From JASLDZ01 sp964242625 (lineage in GTDB: Bacteria > Pseudomonadota > Alphaproteobacteria > Caulobacterales > Caulobacteraceae), in contig CAXTAO010000004.1 in the NCBI GenBank assembly GCA_964242625.1, positions 1 through 64,000 of the forward strand: a stretch of 64,000 bases of DNA, written 5' to 3'. A model generated the notes under the pieces. That model did not search any database, was not told the DNA's origin, and saw only the letters and a list, made by a program, of their open reading frames with translations. Each line of letters starts with the position of its first letter. The first letter of the stretch is position 1. A program made the translations under genes and the position numbers. Positions 56,107 through 64,000 of this stretch are shown in pieces.

Positions 56107-57852
56107 CTAGCCGCCGCCAACCTCGGCTTCAATTAAGATGGCATAGAGACGATCGTGGGCCGCTTCCCTGCGCACACGGTGCTGCGCCTGTAGCTTGTCC
56201 GTGACCAGCAAGCGGCCCTCGACCTCGAGCTCCTTCACGACTCGCCGCGTAGCAGGACCAAAAAGGCGCTCGAGCTGATACTTCCGAAGCAGAAGGTAGC
56301 GCCGGCCGGCGATCATCTTGAGGAAGCCAGGCGTGCGGTCTAGCTGATAACTGGAGAGGCTCGGCAGGTCCGCCACGTCCAGATCTACAATCTCGTCGCG
56401 GTGCGCGGCGGCATGCTGGGCGATGCGCTCAGCGACGGTTGGCGGTGCGACAACCCGGGAGCCGACGCGCAGCGCTTCTGCCCGCTTGAAGACGGCCGCG
56501 ATGGCCGGCCCAACCGTCTGGAACGGTAGCACCCTCCACTCGCAGGCCAGTCGGCCGACTGCGTAGATGATCGCGAACTTCAAGGCCCGGCGTCGACCGA
56601 CGTCGTCGACGAAGGCCGCCTCGACCTGCTGAATGAACTCGTCGCTGTAGGCCTGGAGCTGCGCTCTTAAGGCAGCCTCGTCCCGACGACGCGCACGTGC
56701 CAGGCGCTTGAGGAAGCGCTCAAGTGCCCACCCGTGATGCCGTTCGAGCCGCGCCCGCAGCTGCGCGACTGCCTCAGCAGGGCCGCTGCAGCGCGCCGGC
56801 ACGCTGTCCCAGCAGCCAAGACCCGCCCCGGCGTCGATCGGGATGGTTATCAGGCGCGCCGCAAGCACGTCCACTTCGAGCTCGGCTGCACCTCCCACGC
56901 GCTGAGCATCGGCGAGTGACCTGTTGGCCGTCCCGAAGAGGGCGATCTTGAAGGGGATCTGCTCGCCGCTGCCGTAGCGCAGCTTGCTGAGCCCTTGAGC
57001 GACAAACATGGTCACGTCACCGACCACACGGCCGCGGGCGGGCACATCGCTGGCCGCCGCCGTCGCCTCGTCGACTGGCACCGTCGTGAACTGCCGCGCA
57101 AGGAAGGGCTCTTCTAGGCCCGCCTTCGACGCCTGATAGGAGAGCGCGAGTGAGCCCACCGATCCGAGCAGCGCTCCGGACAGCGAGGCCATGACCTGCG
57201 CCATCGACGACTTACCCTGTGAGGTTGCGCCCGCTGACTCGAAGATCAGGTTGGTGTCGAACGGGAAAAGGTCTAGCGCGGAACCAGCCAAACCCGCGCA
57301 GCAGGCGAAGATGACGTTGGTTTGACCCCGGCCAAAGCGGCGCATCGCCACCCACCAGAGTGTGAATGAGCCAGCCCTCGCCAGCGGCACTCCGGGACCG
57401 CTGAAGGCGACCAATAGCTCGCCATCAGGCCGCCCCACGACACGGCCATCGGGCATGACGTAGGCCCCGGCGTACCAGCCCGGCCATGCGGCTATGCAGA
57501 CCAGCTCGGGCTCCAGAATGCTGTTCTCGGCCAAGCGTTGGATCGCGGTCCGAGAGGCCGTGGTGTAGGCGGGAATGCCAGCACGGGTGAGCGCGTCACC
57601 CAATGCCCCCACGTTCCCCATGGTCTGAGCCGGCAGGACGAGCCGCACGTCGCCATCCTCGATCTGCACGAAGCGCGACCCGTGCTGGTCCACGAGCGGT
57701 CTGACCCTGATGCGCTCGGTGAGAGTGAGTTCAGGCACCCCGCCGGCTGAGGTTTTGGCCTCCGAGTCACGTACTTGCTCACCTGAATGGGCCCTGGTCT
57801 GCTGCGCGGGGCGGGAGCGGGGCGGGACATCAGGCGGAGATTGTCGGGTCAA
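56107..57852 (-). CDS. DUF927 domain protein (mobile-element ATPase)
   Basis: This 581-aa protein carries a DUF927 region (about 80-340) with PGWYAGAYVMPDGRVVG, the P-loop-like GATSQGKSSMAQVMASL and DEATAAASD. DUF927 proteins are helicase-like ATPases of phages, plasmids and integrated elements. The tail (GFLKMIAGRRYLLLRKYQLERLFG) is basic. The apparent start is a TTG at 57852, so a different start is possible. It is last in a minus-strand set with a Rep-like and an AlpA-like gene. Confidence 0.8.
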   Translation of the reverse strand: MTRQSPPDVPPRSRPAQQTRAHSGEQVRDSEAKTSAGGVPELTLTERIRVRPLVDQHGSRFVQIEDGDVRLVLPAQTMGNVGALGDALTRAGIPAYTTASRTAIQRLAENSILEPELVCIAAWPGWYAGAYVMPDGRVVGRPDGELLVAFSGPGVPLARAGSFTLWWVAMRRFGRGQTNVIFACCAGLAGSALDLFPFDTNLIFESAGATSQGKSSMAQVMASLSGALLGSVGSLALSYQASKAGLEEPFLARQFTTVPVDEATAAASDVPARGRVVGDVTMFVAQGLSKLRYGSGEQIPFKIALFGTANRSLADAQRVGGAAELEVDVLAARLITIPIDAGAGLGCWDSVPARCSGPAEAVAQLRARLERHHGWALERFLKRLARARRRDEAALRAQLQAYSDEFIQQVEAAFVDDVGRRRALKFAIIYAVGRLACEWRVLPFQTVGPAIAAVFKRAEALRVGSRVVAPPTVAERIAQHAAAHRDEIVDLDVADLPSLSSYQLDRTPGFLKMIAGRRYLLLRKYQLERLFGPATRRVVKELEVEGRLLVTDKLQAQHRVRREAAHDRLYAILIEAEVGGG

Positions 57853-58025
57853 CTTTGTACAGTGCTCCTTGAGCTAGATTGTTGTGGGGCTTGGGTTTGA
57901 GGGGGTGGTGGTGTGCACAACCAGCAAAGTGGACAGCGGCTTGAAACCCCCTCGTCCCTGCAAAGCGGTGGTCGAGGCGGGATGAGGCGGGACGATGCCG
58001 CGCACAGCTGACCCGCTGGCGAGGT

Positions 58026-58049
58026 GGGCGGGGCGGGACCGCCCCGCCC
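58026..58049. repeat. Perfect GC-rich hairpin after the Rep-like gene
   Basis: GGGCGGGGCGG / CCGCCCCGCCC (58026-58036, 58039-58049) is an 11-bp palindrome with a 2-nt loop, placed 5 bp beyond the Rep-like stop. Together with GAGGGGGT / ACCCCCTC nearby (about 57900 and 57945) it may be a terminator or part of a replication origin or nick site. No T-tract is present. Confidence 0.5.
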
Positions 58050-58054
58050 GGCAC

Positions 58055-59113
58055 CTAATTCGGCACTAGGAAACCTGCGCTGAGCCGGATGCCATGCATC
58101 CAAGTCACGTCTGTGAGGCGCTGGCGTGCGCGCCAGAGCAGGTACAGGGCCTCGTTCAGCTCGGGGGCCCGTCGGCGACTGCCGCGCTCACCGAAGCTCA
58201 GAGAGCGCTCGTCGTCGTCGGTCTTGAAAGTCCATCTGGGCTGGAAGAGGTAGCCGACCTGACGCGGCAGGTTAGCAGGCTCGTAACGCTTGATGGGGTC
58301 GCGCACCGGCTCGCCGTCGCCGGCTTTGAACTTGCGCAGGCCGCGCAAATGCTCGAACGCCTCGGCTTTCTCGCCCACGACCACCGCGTGAACGTGCAAA
58401 TGCACCATATCACCGAGCATGTGCTCGCCATGAAGCGAGGCGATCACCCATCCTGTCTGCTCGCGGAGACCGAAATCATAAAGGCGCACCCGGAGCGGCT
58501 CCCACAGGTCGCCCATCGAAAAGCCCTGAACCTGGGTGATCGGCATCCGCCAGTCGGCCGACATCAGTGTGTAGAACCAGACCGGCGTTTCCGGAGGGAG
58601 CGCCGCGAGCGCCCTGAGCACGTGACTTCCGAAGGCGTTGCGCAAACGCGTGAACCAGCCCTGACAAGCAAGGTTGGCCACGTTCGAGCCCTTCAGAGCG
58701 TCGGCGAGCTCGCCTGCCTTGATCGCCAGCCGGGTGGGAACGCCGGATCGAGAGACTACGGTATCGGCCAAGCAACGAAGACTGGCGCGATCCTCCCGCG
58801 CCCACCTGCGCACGCTGCTAGCAGACTCATAGGGCCACTGACGCAGCCGATGGTGCCGCTCGGCGACGATACCCGATCGCAACTGGTGCTCGGGAACAAT
58901 CCAGCCGAACCGCGAGAGGATGGCTGCAGGTGCCACCCCGTCTATGCCACAGAAGGCCAGATCTTCCCTCGGCTGCGCCATTGTCTGCTCAATGGCGCCT
59001 TGGGGCCGGCGCGCGATGGTCGTCAGCGTGGCAAAGGGGCGCTGCGTTGCGCCCCTCTCACTCACCTTCTTACCCCCACCAGCGCGCGCGCCGGCCTCGT
59101 CGGAGCTCACCAT
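58055..59113 (-). CDS. HUH-type replication-initiator-like protein
   Basis: This 352-aa protein has the order of rolling-circle Rep motifs: motif I-like WFYTLMSADW, then WVIASLHGEHMLGDMVHLHVHAVVVG with the HUH histidines, and VGYLFQPRW as a possible tyrosine motif. The usual YxxK catalytic form is not exact. Its start overlaps the AlpA-like stop (TGATG). It is probably the replication gene of an integrated plasmid or phage satellite. Confidence 0.6.
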   Translation of the reverse strand: MVSSDEAGARAGGGKKVSERGATQRPFATLTTIARRPQGAIEQTMAQPREDLAFCGIDGVAPAAILSRFGWIVPEHQLRSGIVAERHHRLRQWPYESASSVRRWAREDRASLRCLADTVVSRSGVPTRLAIKAGELADALKGSNVANLACQGWFTRLRNAFGSHVLRALAALPPETPVWFYTLMSADWRMPITQVQGFSMGDLWEPLRVRLYDFGLREQTGWVIASLHGEHMLGDMVHLHVHAVVVGEKAEAFEHLRGLRKFKAGDGEPVRDPIKRYEPANLPRQVGYLFQPRWTFKTDDDERSLSFGERGSRRRAPELNEALYLLWRARQRLTDVTWMHGIRLSAGFLVPN

Positions 59114-59334
59114 CACTGAGGCTTCCCGAAGCCCGCGGAGGGCAGCCCCTTGATGTAGGCATCGAGCTCATCGCTTCGGACCCGCGTCGAATGCCCGTGC
59201 TTTCGGCATAAGTCGCGCAAGGCTGGCGTGTCGTAGAAAAACGCCTTTGAGCATCCGAGAAGCTGGCAGGCCTCTAGGACCGTCAGCAGCCGGACGGGCG
59301 GTCCGGCGATTCGTTCGTACTGATCGGGGTGCAC
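59113..59334 (-). CDS. AlpA/excisionase-like helix-turn-helix protein
   Basis: This 73-aa protein (GTG start) has LLTVLEACQLLGCSKAFFYDTPALRDLCRKHGHSTRVRSDELDAYIKGLP, the MerR-like winged HTH pattern of excisionases and AlpA regulators. It is coupled to the Rep-like gene. Such proteins control excision or activate prophage genes. Confidence 0.78.
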   Translation of the reverse strand: MHPDQYERIAGPPVRLLTVLEACQLLGCSKAFFYDTPALRDLCRKHGHSTRVRSDELDAYIKGLPSAGFGKPQ

Positions 59335-59406
59335 GCGTGCGGCCCTCCGTGGAAGAGGGCACCCCTTCTAAGCACGGCGAACGACCCGGCAATGAGAATG
59401 CCTCGG

Positions 59407-60228
59407 CTAACTAACGCGTTTTTTTGGGCGGTTATGCCGACCGGCCTTCCGCCAGCTCTGTACACCCGCGGACAGCTGGAGAGCACACTGTTGCGCGAAC
59501 GAGTTCGGCCTCCAAATGTATTCTCTCGTCTCTCCACCACTACTTAGATGACAGCGAGTGTACACCTTCAATTCCGGCAGCGTCTCGCGGAAGAAATCCT
59601 GTGCAGATCGCGTATTTTTCTCGTATGTAACAGGTCTATTCGTGGAAGCGTGCCAGGAATCGTAGAGAAACTTCACAGTCGCGGCTGTAGCGACATCAGT
59701 TCGGACGGGCTTTCCAGCCTTCCCCCTGAACTTTAGATCGCTATCTTGTTGCGATCGGATTGCCAACGCGATCCGGTCTGACCCCAGGTTGCCAATAACA
59801 GCTTGCACCTCGGGCGTTAGCAATCTAACGTTGACCTGTGTCAACCTATTCACTCGCTCCGAAAGGCGACTTAGTGCGTTTAGGATTTTAAGGGTCTCGC
59901 GCAGATCTTGGCTCGATTTAGCTTCATCAACGCGCTTCGCAAACCAAACAAGGGCGGCATTGTCAGCAGCGTCCAGCAGCTTCTCAAGCTCGGTCAAACT
60001 GAGATCATATGCGCCGCTTAGATGCTTGCGGCGCTGGTGAGTCACTTCATTATAGGTTGATGGCACGAAATTTATTGACCCATAATGCTCAACAACTTGG
60101 TACGTTATCCCAGGTTGCAGCTCTGGCTGGAAGTCGCTGGCTGGAAAGCCCACACGTGAGCCAAGCCGAACTGGACGCAAGCTCGTTGAGGTGCGAGACG
60201 TGCGGTTCTTCGAGAGCTCGCGCTTCAA
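59407..60228 (-). CDS. Hypothetical accessory protein, low GC
   Basis: This 273-aa protein is helical in the middle (LSLTELEKLLDAADNAALVWFAKRVDEAKSSQDLRETLKILNALSRLSERVNRL) and basic at both ends. GC content is visibly below the neighbours, which suggests recent transfer. The start is uncertain (TTG at 60228). It precedes the AlpA-like gene on the same strand and may be cargo of the element. No family recognised. Confidence 0.6.
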   Translation of the reverse strand: MKRELSKNRTSRTSTSLRPVRLGSRVGFPASDFQPELQPGITYQVVEHYGSINFVPSTYNEVTHQRRKHLSGAYDLSLTELEKLLDAADNAALVWFAKRVDEAKSSQDLRETLKILNALSRLSERVNRLTQVNVRLLTPEVQAVIGNLGSDRIALAIRSQQDSDLKFRGKAGKPVRTDVATAATVKFLYDSWHASTNRPVTYEKNTRSAQDFFRETLPELKVYTRCHLSSGGETREYIWRPNSFAQQCALQLSAGVQSWRKAGRHNRPKKRVS

Positions 60229-60836
60229 CTTACACCGGCTCCAGATGGGCGTTCGGAGCCGTCACTCGCGTCACCTCCGTAGGCTGATCGCGCCTTCGGG
60301 GAGGCAATAGAGTGGTGGCTAACACCGCAATCACTTGAAGTCACTCTGTGGCGGTGGCGGTGGCGGATGGCAACCTACCGCATTTCGAGCCTGCGGGAAG
60401 CGAACGGAACAACCTAGCCGGCATTTGGACGAGGCGGCTCGCGGCGTGCGTGCCCTTGCCAGCTTCAGCTCCTTCGGCTTCGTAGGTGCTCGGCGCGGTC
60501 GTACGCGCGAATGATGGCGTCGGCGAGTGATCAGTCGAGCGCAGACAGAACCATCTCTGTTCGCAAACGCCGCATAACTTTGCCATCCTCAGTGGTGCAT
60601 TTTGAGTGACTCCCAACGCCGGATTCTAAACGGGCGCAAATGCCTTGTGAGACAAGGAGTCTTCTCGGGAAGAGCTTCTCAGCCCTAAAAGCAGCCATCA
60701 ACTCTGCCTCGCGTGCGGGCCGCCCTCCTGATCCCAGCGCCAGACCATCACGCCGGCTACGTAACGTCGCCCGCGCTCTCCTCTCGGAGCCCAGTTTGCC
60801 ACCGCCACCGCCCTCCCCGCCGTTGAGGCCGCGCAG
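60229..60836. other. Gene-free spacer
   Basis: No complete gene. At the end (60765-60836) the frame of the next small gene stays open and reads protein-like (AQFATATALPAVEAAQ), but no start codon precedes it, so a truncated 5' part may lie here. A GGTGGCGGTGGCGG run at 60349-60363 is low-complexity. Confidence 0.4.
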
Positions 60837-61058
60837 GTGGCCCTGATCGCCGCTGCCCACCGCCTGAACGCCCTCGTGGAGGCGCAGCCGACGCCGCACA
60901 CCCGCGCGGCGCTGGTGGCGCACGTCGGCGTGCTCGCACGGGCGACGGCCGTGTACGCCCTCCTAGCCGCGCGCTCTGAGGCCGTGATCGACCTCGCCCC
61001 GATCCTCCAGGCGCAACGCGCCTCCTCGGCCTGGCGCCCTCCTCAGGGGTCGCGCTGA
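60837..61058 (+). CDS. Small helical protein, possibly 5'-truncated
   Basis: This 73-aa helical protein (ALIAAAHRLNALVEAQPTPHTRAALVAHVGVLARATAVYALLAARSEAVI) starts at the first available GTG. Its stop overlaps the next start as TGATG, indicating coupling. Protein-like sequence continues upstream without a start codon. Confidence 0.5.
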   Translation: MALIAAAHRLNALVEAQPTPHTRAALVAHVGVLARATAVYALLAARSEAVIDLAPILQAQRASSAWRPPQGSR

Positions 61059-61600
61059 TGCCTTCTCGCGGCCGCCCCGCCCTCGACCTCACCGGCCTGC
61101 GCGTGCGCGAGCTGACGGCCGTCGCACCCACCGCCGAGCGCACGCCCGGCGGCTCCTTGATCTGGCGCTGCCGTTGCACATGCGGCGGCGAGCGCATGGT
61201 CGACGGCGCCGCTTTCCGTCGCGGCCGCCATCCGCACTGCGGCGGCCCTGCACATGCGCCTGTGCCGTCACCGACCCGGGCTGAGCGGTTGATCGCTGCT
61301 GAGACGGGCCGGCGCTTTGGCTACCTCGTCGCGCTCGCGCCGGTCGACCCGTTGCGCCCTGGGAGCGCGTGGCGCGTGCGGTGCGATTGCTCAAACGCCG
61401 CCCTGGTCGAGCCGCGGCATCTGCTGAACCGCGCAGTTGTGAGCTGTGGCTGTGTGTTCGGCCGGCGCGAGCCGGGCGACGGGGTGAGGCGTCCACGCGC
61501 TGCCAACGCCACCACAGCTACCGCTCAGCGGCCAGCTCGCCGCCCGTGCCCATCATCTCCCACTCGCGTTCAGGATGGTTTCGGATCAGTTCGAATTTGA
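61058..61600 (+). CDS. Protein with two tandem phage-type zinc-binding modules
   Basis: This 180-aa protein contains two copies of a module common in phage proteins and next to HNH nucleases: residues 13-65 (GLRVRELTAVAPT ... IWRCRCTCGGERMVDGAAFRRGRHPHCGG) and residues 86-132 (GRRFGYLVALAPV ... AWRVRCDCSNAALVEPRHLLNRAVVSCGC). Each carries a CxC pair and a closing Cys-Gly. No nuclease domain follows. The basic tail overlaps the convergent membrane gene by 83 bp and may be run-on. Confidence 0.65.
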   Translation: MPSRGRPALDLTGLRVRELTAVAPTAERTPGGSLIWRCRCTCGGERMVDGAAFRRGRHPHCGGPAHAPVPSPTRAERLIAAETGRRFGYLVALAPVDPLRPGSAWRVRCDCSNAALVEPRHLLNRAVVSCGCVFGRREPGDGVRRPRAANATTATAQRPARRPCPSSPTRVQDGFGSVRI

Positions 61601-62321
61601 AGTCTCGCGACATACCCTCGTATTCGAGCCTATCGAGTTCGTTACAGATATCAGAGTAAAATACCCGAAAATCTGCCGCTGAGTCAGTCCTGCGCGAATA
61701 CGGATATATTTTGTTGATGCGTGATGATATTGAAGCAGTATCAAGAGCCAGACCATCTATGTCGATCAGCGCCAAAATTCTCGACGTTCCGACAGCTAGC
61801 TCATCGGCAATCCCCCGCATCCTCGACGCGTGCACTTGAAGACGCGAGAGCAATCGAGCCAAAGCCTCCTCGCCGCCCGGACCGACTTGCACCACAGCCG
61901 AGGATAGGTGTTCGATGTCCCTCCACTCCAACTCCGGCGGGGCAGGCGTAGGCAATCCCTTCCGGATTATACCCGAACGACCCGCATACTTCCTGACTTG
62001 TTCCAGCCAACGCATACAACGCTCAGCGTAAGTCGACAGTCGATTTAGCGTGTGCGGCAGCGTTGCTCGCGTTGCCAATGCCTTCAGCTGATCCTCGCGA
62101 AACGATCTCCGTCGAGCAACGTAAGTCTGGTGATAGACAGCCATCGCGCCAATAGTGGCCGCGAGAAGAGCAATACCAGCACCAATCAGCGTTTGGAAGC
62201 GATATACAAAGCCTTCGCTAGACCACCACTTAGGGTTAGCGCGGCCAATGACTAGAAGCACCACAACAAGGAGGGTGCCTCCGTAAGCCAGCAGAACCGA
62301 GTCTCGCCCTTTGATAGTCAC
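61518..62321 (-). CDS. Membrane-anchored hypothetical protein
   Basis: This 267-aa protein has two N-terminal transmembrane helices (VLLAYGGTLLVVVLLVIG and LIGAGIALLAATIGAMAVYHQTYVA) and a cytosolic helical domain with a basic start (RRRSFREDQLKALATRATLPHTLNRLSTYAERCMRWLEQV). The layout resembles phage-exclusion or island-encoded membrane proteins of unknown function. GC is below that of core genes. Confidence 0.65.
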   Translation of the reverse strand: MTIKGRDSVLLAYGGTLLVVVLLVIGRANPKWWSSEGFVYRFQTLIGAGIALLAATIGAMAVYHQTYVARRRSFREDQLKALATRATLPHTLNRLSTYAERCMRWLEQVRKYAGRSGIIRKGLPTPAPPELEWRDIEHLSSAVVQVGPGGEEALARLLSRLQVHASRMRGIADELAVGTSRILALIDIDGLALDTASISSRINKIYPYSRRTDSAADFRVFYSDICNELDRLEYEGMSRDFKFELIRNHPEREWEMMGTGGELAAER

Positions 62322-62378
62322 ACTCCGTTGTCAGCGAAGGGCTCGACCGCTTCGCCCATTGTTGTAGCATCTTCAGGC

Positions 62379-63001
62379 ATGTGCGGCCGCTACCGCAACA
62401 CCCTCTCCTGGTCGCAGCTCCGCGGGCTGATGGTCCTGGTGCGCCCGGACGCGAGCGAGGCGCCCAACCTAGAGCCGCAGGAGGACATTCGCCCCACGAC
62501 GTCGCAGTGGGTGATCCGCTCAGCACCCGACGGTTACGAGGCGCTGCAAATGCGCTGGTGGCTCGTGCCGTACTTCCACAAAGGCAAGGAGCTGAAGGCG
62601 TGGAAGGCGACCACCTTCAACGCCCGAGCGGAGACGGTCGCACCGCGCCTACCTTCAAGGGGGCCTTCGCCCGGCGCCGCTGCCTCGTGCCCGCGAGCGG
62701 CTGGGATGAGTGGACGGGGCCGAAGGGGTCGAAGGAACGCTGGACGTTTACGGCCAAGGACGGAGCGCCTCTCACACTCGCGGGCCTGTGGGACCGCTGC
62801 GAGACCTCGGACTGCGGTGTGGTGGAGAGCTTCACCATCGTCACCCAGCCCTCGGGCGCGCCGCTGAATGCCTATCACGACCGCGCGCCGGTGGTGATCT
62901 GGGCGGCGGACCGGGAGCGGTGGCTGACGCCGGGGGCGGAGGTGGGTGACCTGATTGGGCCGGAGAGCGTGGATAGTTTCGAGGTGCAGCCGGCTTCTTG
63001 A
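62379..63001 (+). pseudogene. SRAP (YedK/HMCES-like) peptidase, copy B, one frameshift
   Basis: The first frame gives MCGRYRNTLSWSQLRG ... TTFNARAETVA and the second APTFKGAFARRRCLVPASGWDEWTGPKGS ... SFTIVTQPSGAPLNAYHDRAPVVIWAADRE to the natural end. One base is missing near 62641 compared with copy A. Catalytic Cys2, the Asn/Glu loop and the His in YHDRAP are all kept, so if the indel is an assembly error this would be a functional abasic-site crosslinking protein. Confidence 0.8.
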
Positions 63002-63064
63002 AAGCCAGTGAGCAAGGTGCTCCCGTTGGACCGCTGCTCGAAGTCAAGCGCTCTGGGGGTAAGT

Positions 63065-63664
63065 ATGGCTGGACTGGATTGGGTGCGTACAGCGGCTGCG
63101 CGAGGATTAAGGAGCGCGATCCCGGCGGTAGCTGTCGCTACTCTCGGACTCGCCTCGCATGGGGTAGCGTTCGCGGACCCTGATCCCTCCTCCGCCTACC
63201 TACACGGAGATGCAAGCGGAACTGATGTAAGCGGTCTCTTCGGTGTAGTCGGCGCGGATGTGCAGCTTACTTTCGAGGCTAGTGGCTACTATTTAGATCA
63301 CTTCGGTAGTTGCTGCATCCTTATAGGTGGTATCACGTTTACAGATGTCTCCAATGGTGCCAAGTATCAAGCGGGATATATCGACGCAAACGGCATCATT
63401 GCTCGCGATCCTGATGGCGGAGTCGACCTCGCCATCTACCCACCTTTCAATGCTCCTGGCTTCTACATACACGGAAACGACGCCGGCTCGGGATCAGGCA
63501 TCTTCGCGGAGTACTTCCCTGACTTCACCGTAGGGGACGTTTTCAGCCTTTCTCACGTGAGCGACGCGCCCGAACCCTCCACCTGGGCACTCACGTTCGC
63601 CGGCGTCGGTCTCGCCGGCTTCGCCCTGCGCTCGCGCAAGCGCGTGAGCCCCCTCGCGGCCTGA
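63065..63664 (+). CDS. PEP-CTERM sorting-domain exported protein
   Basis: This 199-aa protein has a signal peptide (GLRSAIPAVAVATLGLASHGVAFA), a beta-rich body with low GC and the tail APEPSTWALTFAGVGLAGFALRSRKR. Like the protein at 32721, it should be sorted by an exosortase. The ATG at 63065 is chosen at the beginning of the basic n-region. A strong terminator follows. Confidence 0.85.
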   Translation: MAGLDWVRTAAARGLRSAIPAVAVATLGLASHGVAFADPDPSSAYLHGDASGTDVSGLFGVVGADVQLTFEASGYYLDHFGSCCILIGGITFTDVSNGAKYQAGYIDANGIIARDPDGGVDLAIYPPFNAPGFYIHGNDAGSGSGIFAEYFPDFTVGDVFSLSHVSDAPEPSTWALTFAGVGLAGFALRSRKRVSPLAA

Positions 63665-63670
63665 CGGCAA

Positions 63671-63698
63671 GAGCTCCCGCCCCATGGGGCGGGGGCTC
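63671..63698 (+). terminator. Terminator after the second PEP-CTERM gene
   Basis: GAGC-T-CCCGCCCC / GGGGCGGG-G-GCTC (63671-63683, 63686-63698) folds into a nearly perfect 12-bp stem and is followed by ACTGTTTC. It begins 7 bp after the stop and may also serve the convergent small gene. Confidence 0.75.
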
Positions 63699-63715
63699 AC
63701 TGTTTCGCCTGCCGA

Positions 63716-63910
63716 TCAGCGCAGATCGAAGAACAGCCAAGCTGCACAGGTTGCGACCGCGACAATCGCAGCCTGCGATAGCGTGCGTCGCCAGATCGCA
63801 GGCGTCCGCGGCAGGCGACGATGAGCCGATGGACGGCTCCGCTGGCCTGTAACGTCGATCTCTCGCAGATACTCGCTTGACGCTTTGGGCTTAAGCTCGT
63901 CGTCACGCAC
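63716..63910 (-). CDS. Small tail-anchored membrane protein
   Basis: This 64-aa protein (GTG start, MRDDELKPKASSEYLREIDV) has a basic middle and one C-terminal hydrophobic helix (AAIVAVATCAAWLFFDL), the layout of a tail-anchored protein. The frame remains open upstream, so the true start may be earlier. No family recognised. The last 50 bp of the window hold nothing recognisable. Confidence 0.45.
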   Translation of the reverse strand: MRDDELKPKASSEYLREIDVTGQRSRPSAHRRLPRTPAIWRRTLSQAAIVAVATCAAWLFFDLR

Positions 63911-64000
63911 GCTGATCGCAATAATTATCGCCGCGGTGAAGCCTATAAATCAACAACGGCGCGCCCCGCCCAGGCACGACGATTATGCCGATCAACCACA

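Noticed and set aside
57846..57860. Segment resembling a phage-lambda att core (ACTTTGTACA)
   Set aside because: The match is about ten bases, no second copy or lambda-type integrase is present, so it is taken as coincidence.

Overview
The window looks like chromosomal DNA from a high-GC alphaproteobacterium, most plausibly a member of the Caulobacteraceae (a Phenylobacterium or Caulobacter relative). This is inferred from strong GC bias, PEP-CTERM tails of the alphaproteobacterial PEPxxWAL type, the aceA / short-chain fatty-acyl regulator arrangement, an AppA-like BLUF protein, DUF4170, and HWE/HisKA_2-type kinase remnants. No rRNA or tRNA gene and no CRISPR array was seen.

Layout. 0-6 kb: a fluoride riboswitch and fluoride exporter crcB, a frameshifted PAS/GAF hybrid histidine kinase, a penicillin-acylase remnant and a BLUF plus B12-binding-type photosensor. 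6-11 kb: the glyoxylate shunt (aceA, a DUF4170 gene, aceB) divergent from its likely XRE-family regulator. 11-13 kb: a small inverted-repeat element, an esterase and small conserved genes. 13-18 kb: a translationally coupled phosphoketolase / acetate kinase / NRAMP-type transporter operon. 18-28 kb: flavin-type stress proteins, a FixJ-like regulator, a triple-BON protein, a decayed sensor kinase, a cluster of four tiny overlapping genes, a Tat-exported SDR and two Crp/Fnr regulators. 28-37 kb: an LigD-type DNA ligase, a broken SRAP (YedK-like) gene, small hypotheticals, a PEP-CTERM protein, a PrsW protease pair and a DUF6880 protein.

38-53 kb is the main accessory block and reads as a defence island. 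A 1964-aa transglutaminase-like/DUF4011/SF1-helicase/Vsr-like nuclease protein (the architecture reported as the Hhe antiphage candidate) is divergent from an SbcD-like nuclease and an SbcC/YhaN-like ATPase. These three genes are bracketed by an exact 19-bp direct repeat (37903-37921 and 48817-48835). Beyond it lie a HEPN-like protein convergent with an OLD-family ATPase/TOPRIM nuclease.

53-56 kb is a LysR / extradiol dioxygenase / azoreductase module. 56-60 kb looks like an integrated replicon-type element (DUF927 protein, HUH-type Rep-like protein, AlpA-like excisionase). 60-64 kb holds phage-flavoured small genes, a second broken SRAP gene and a second PEP-CTERM protein. At least five genes are interrupted by single-base indels while very long genes nearby are intact, so either several accessory genes are really decaying or the assembly holds local indel errors.
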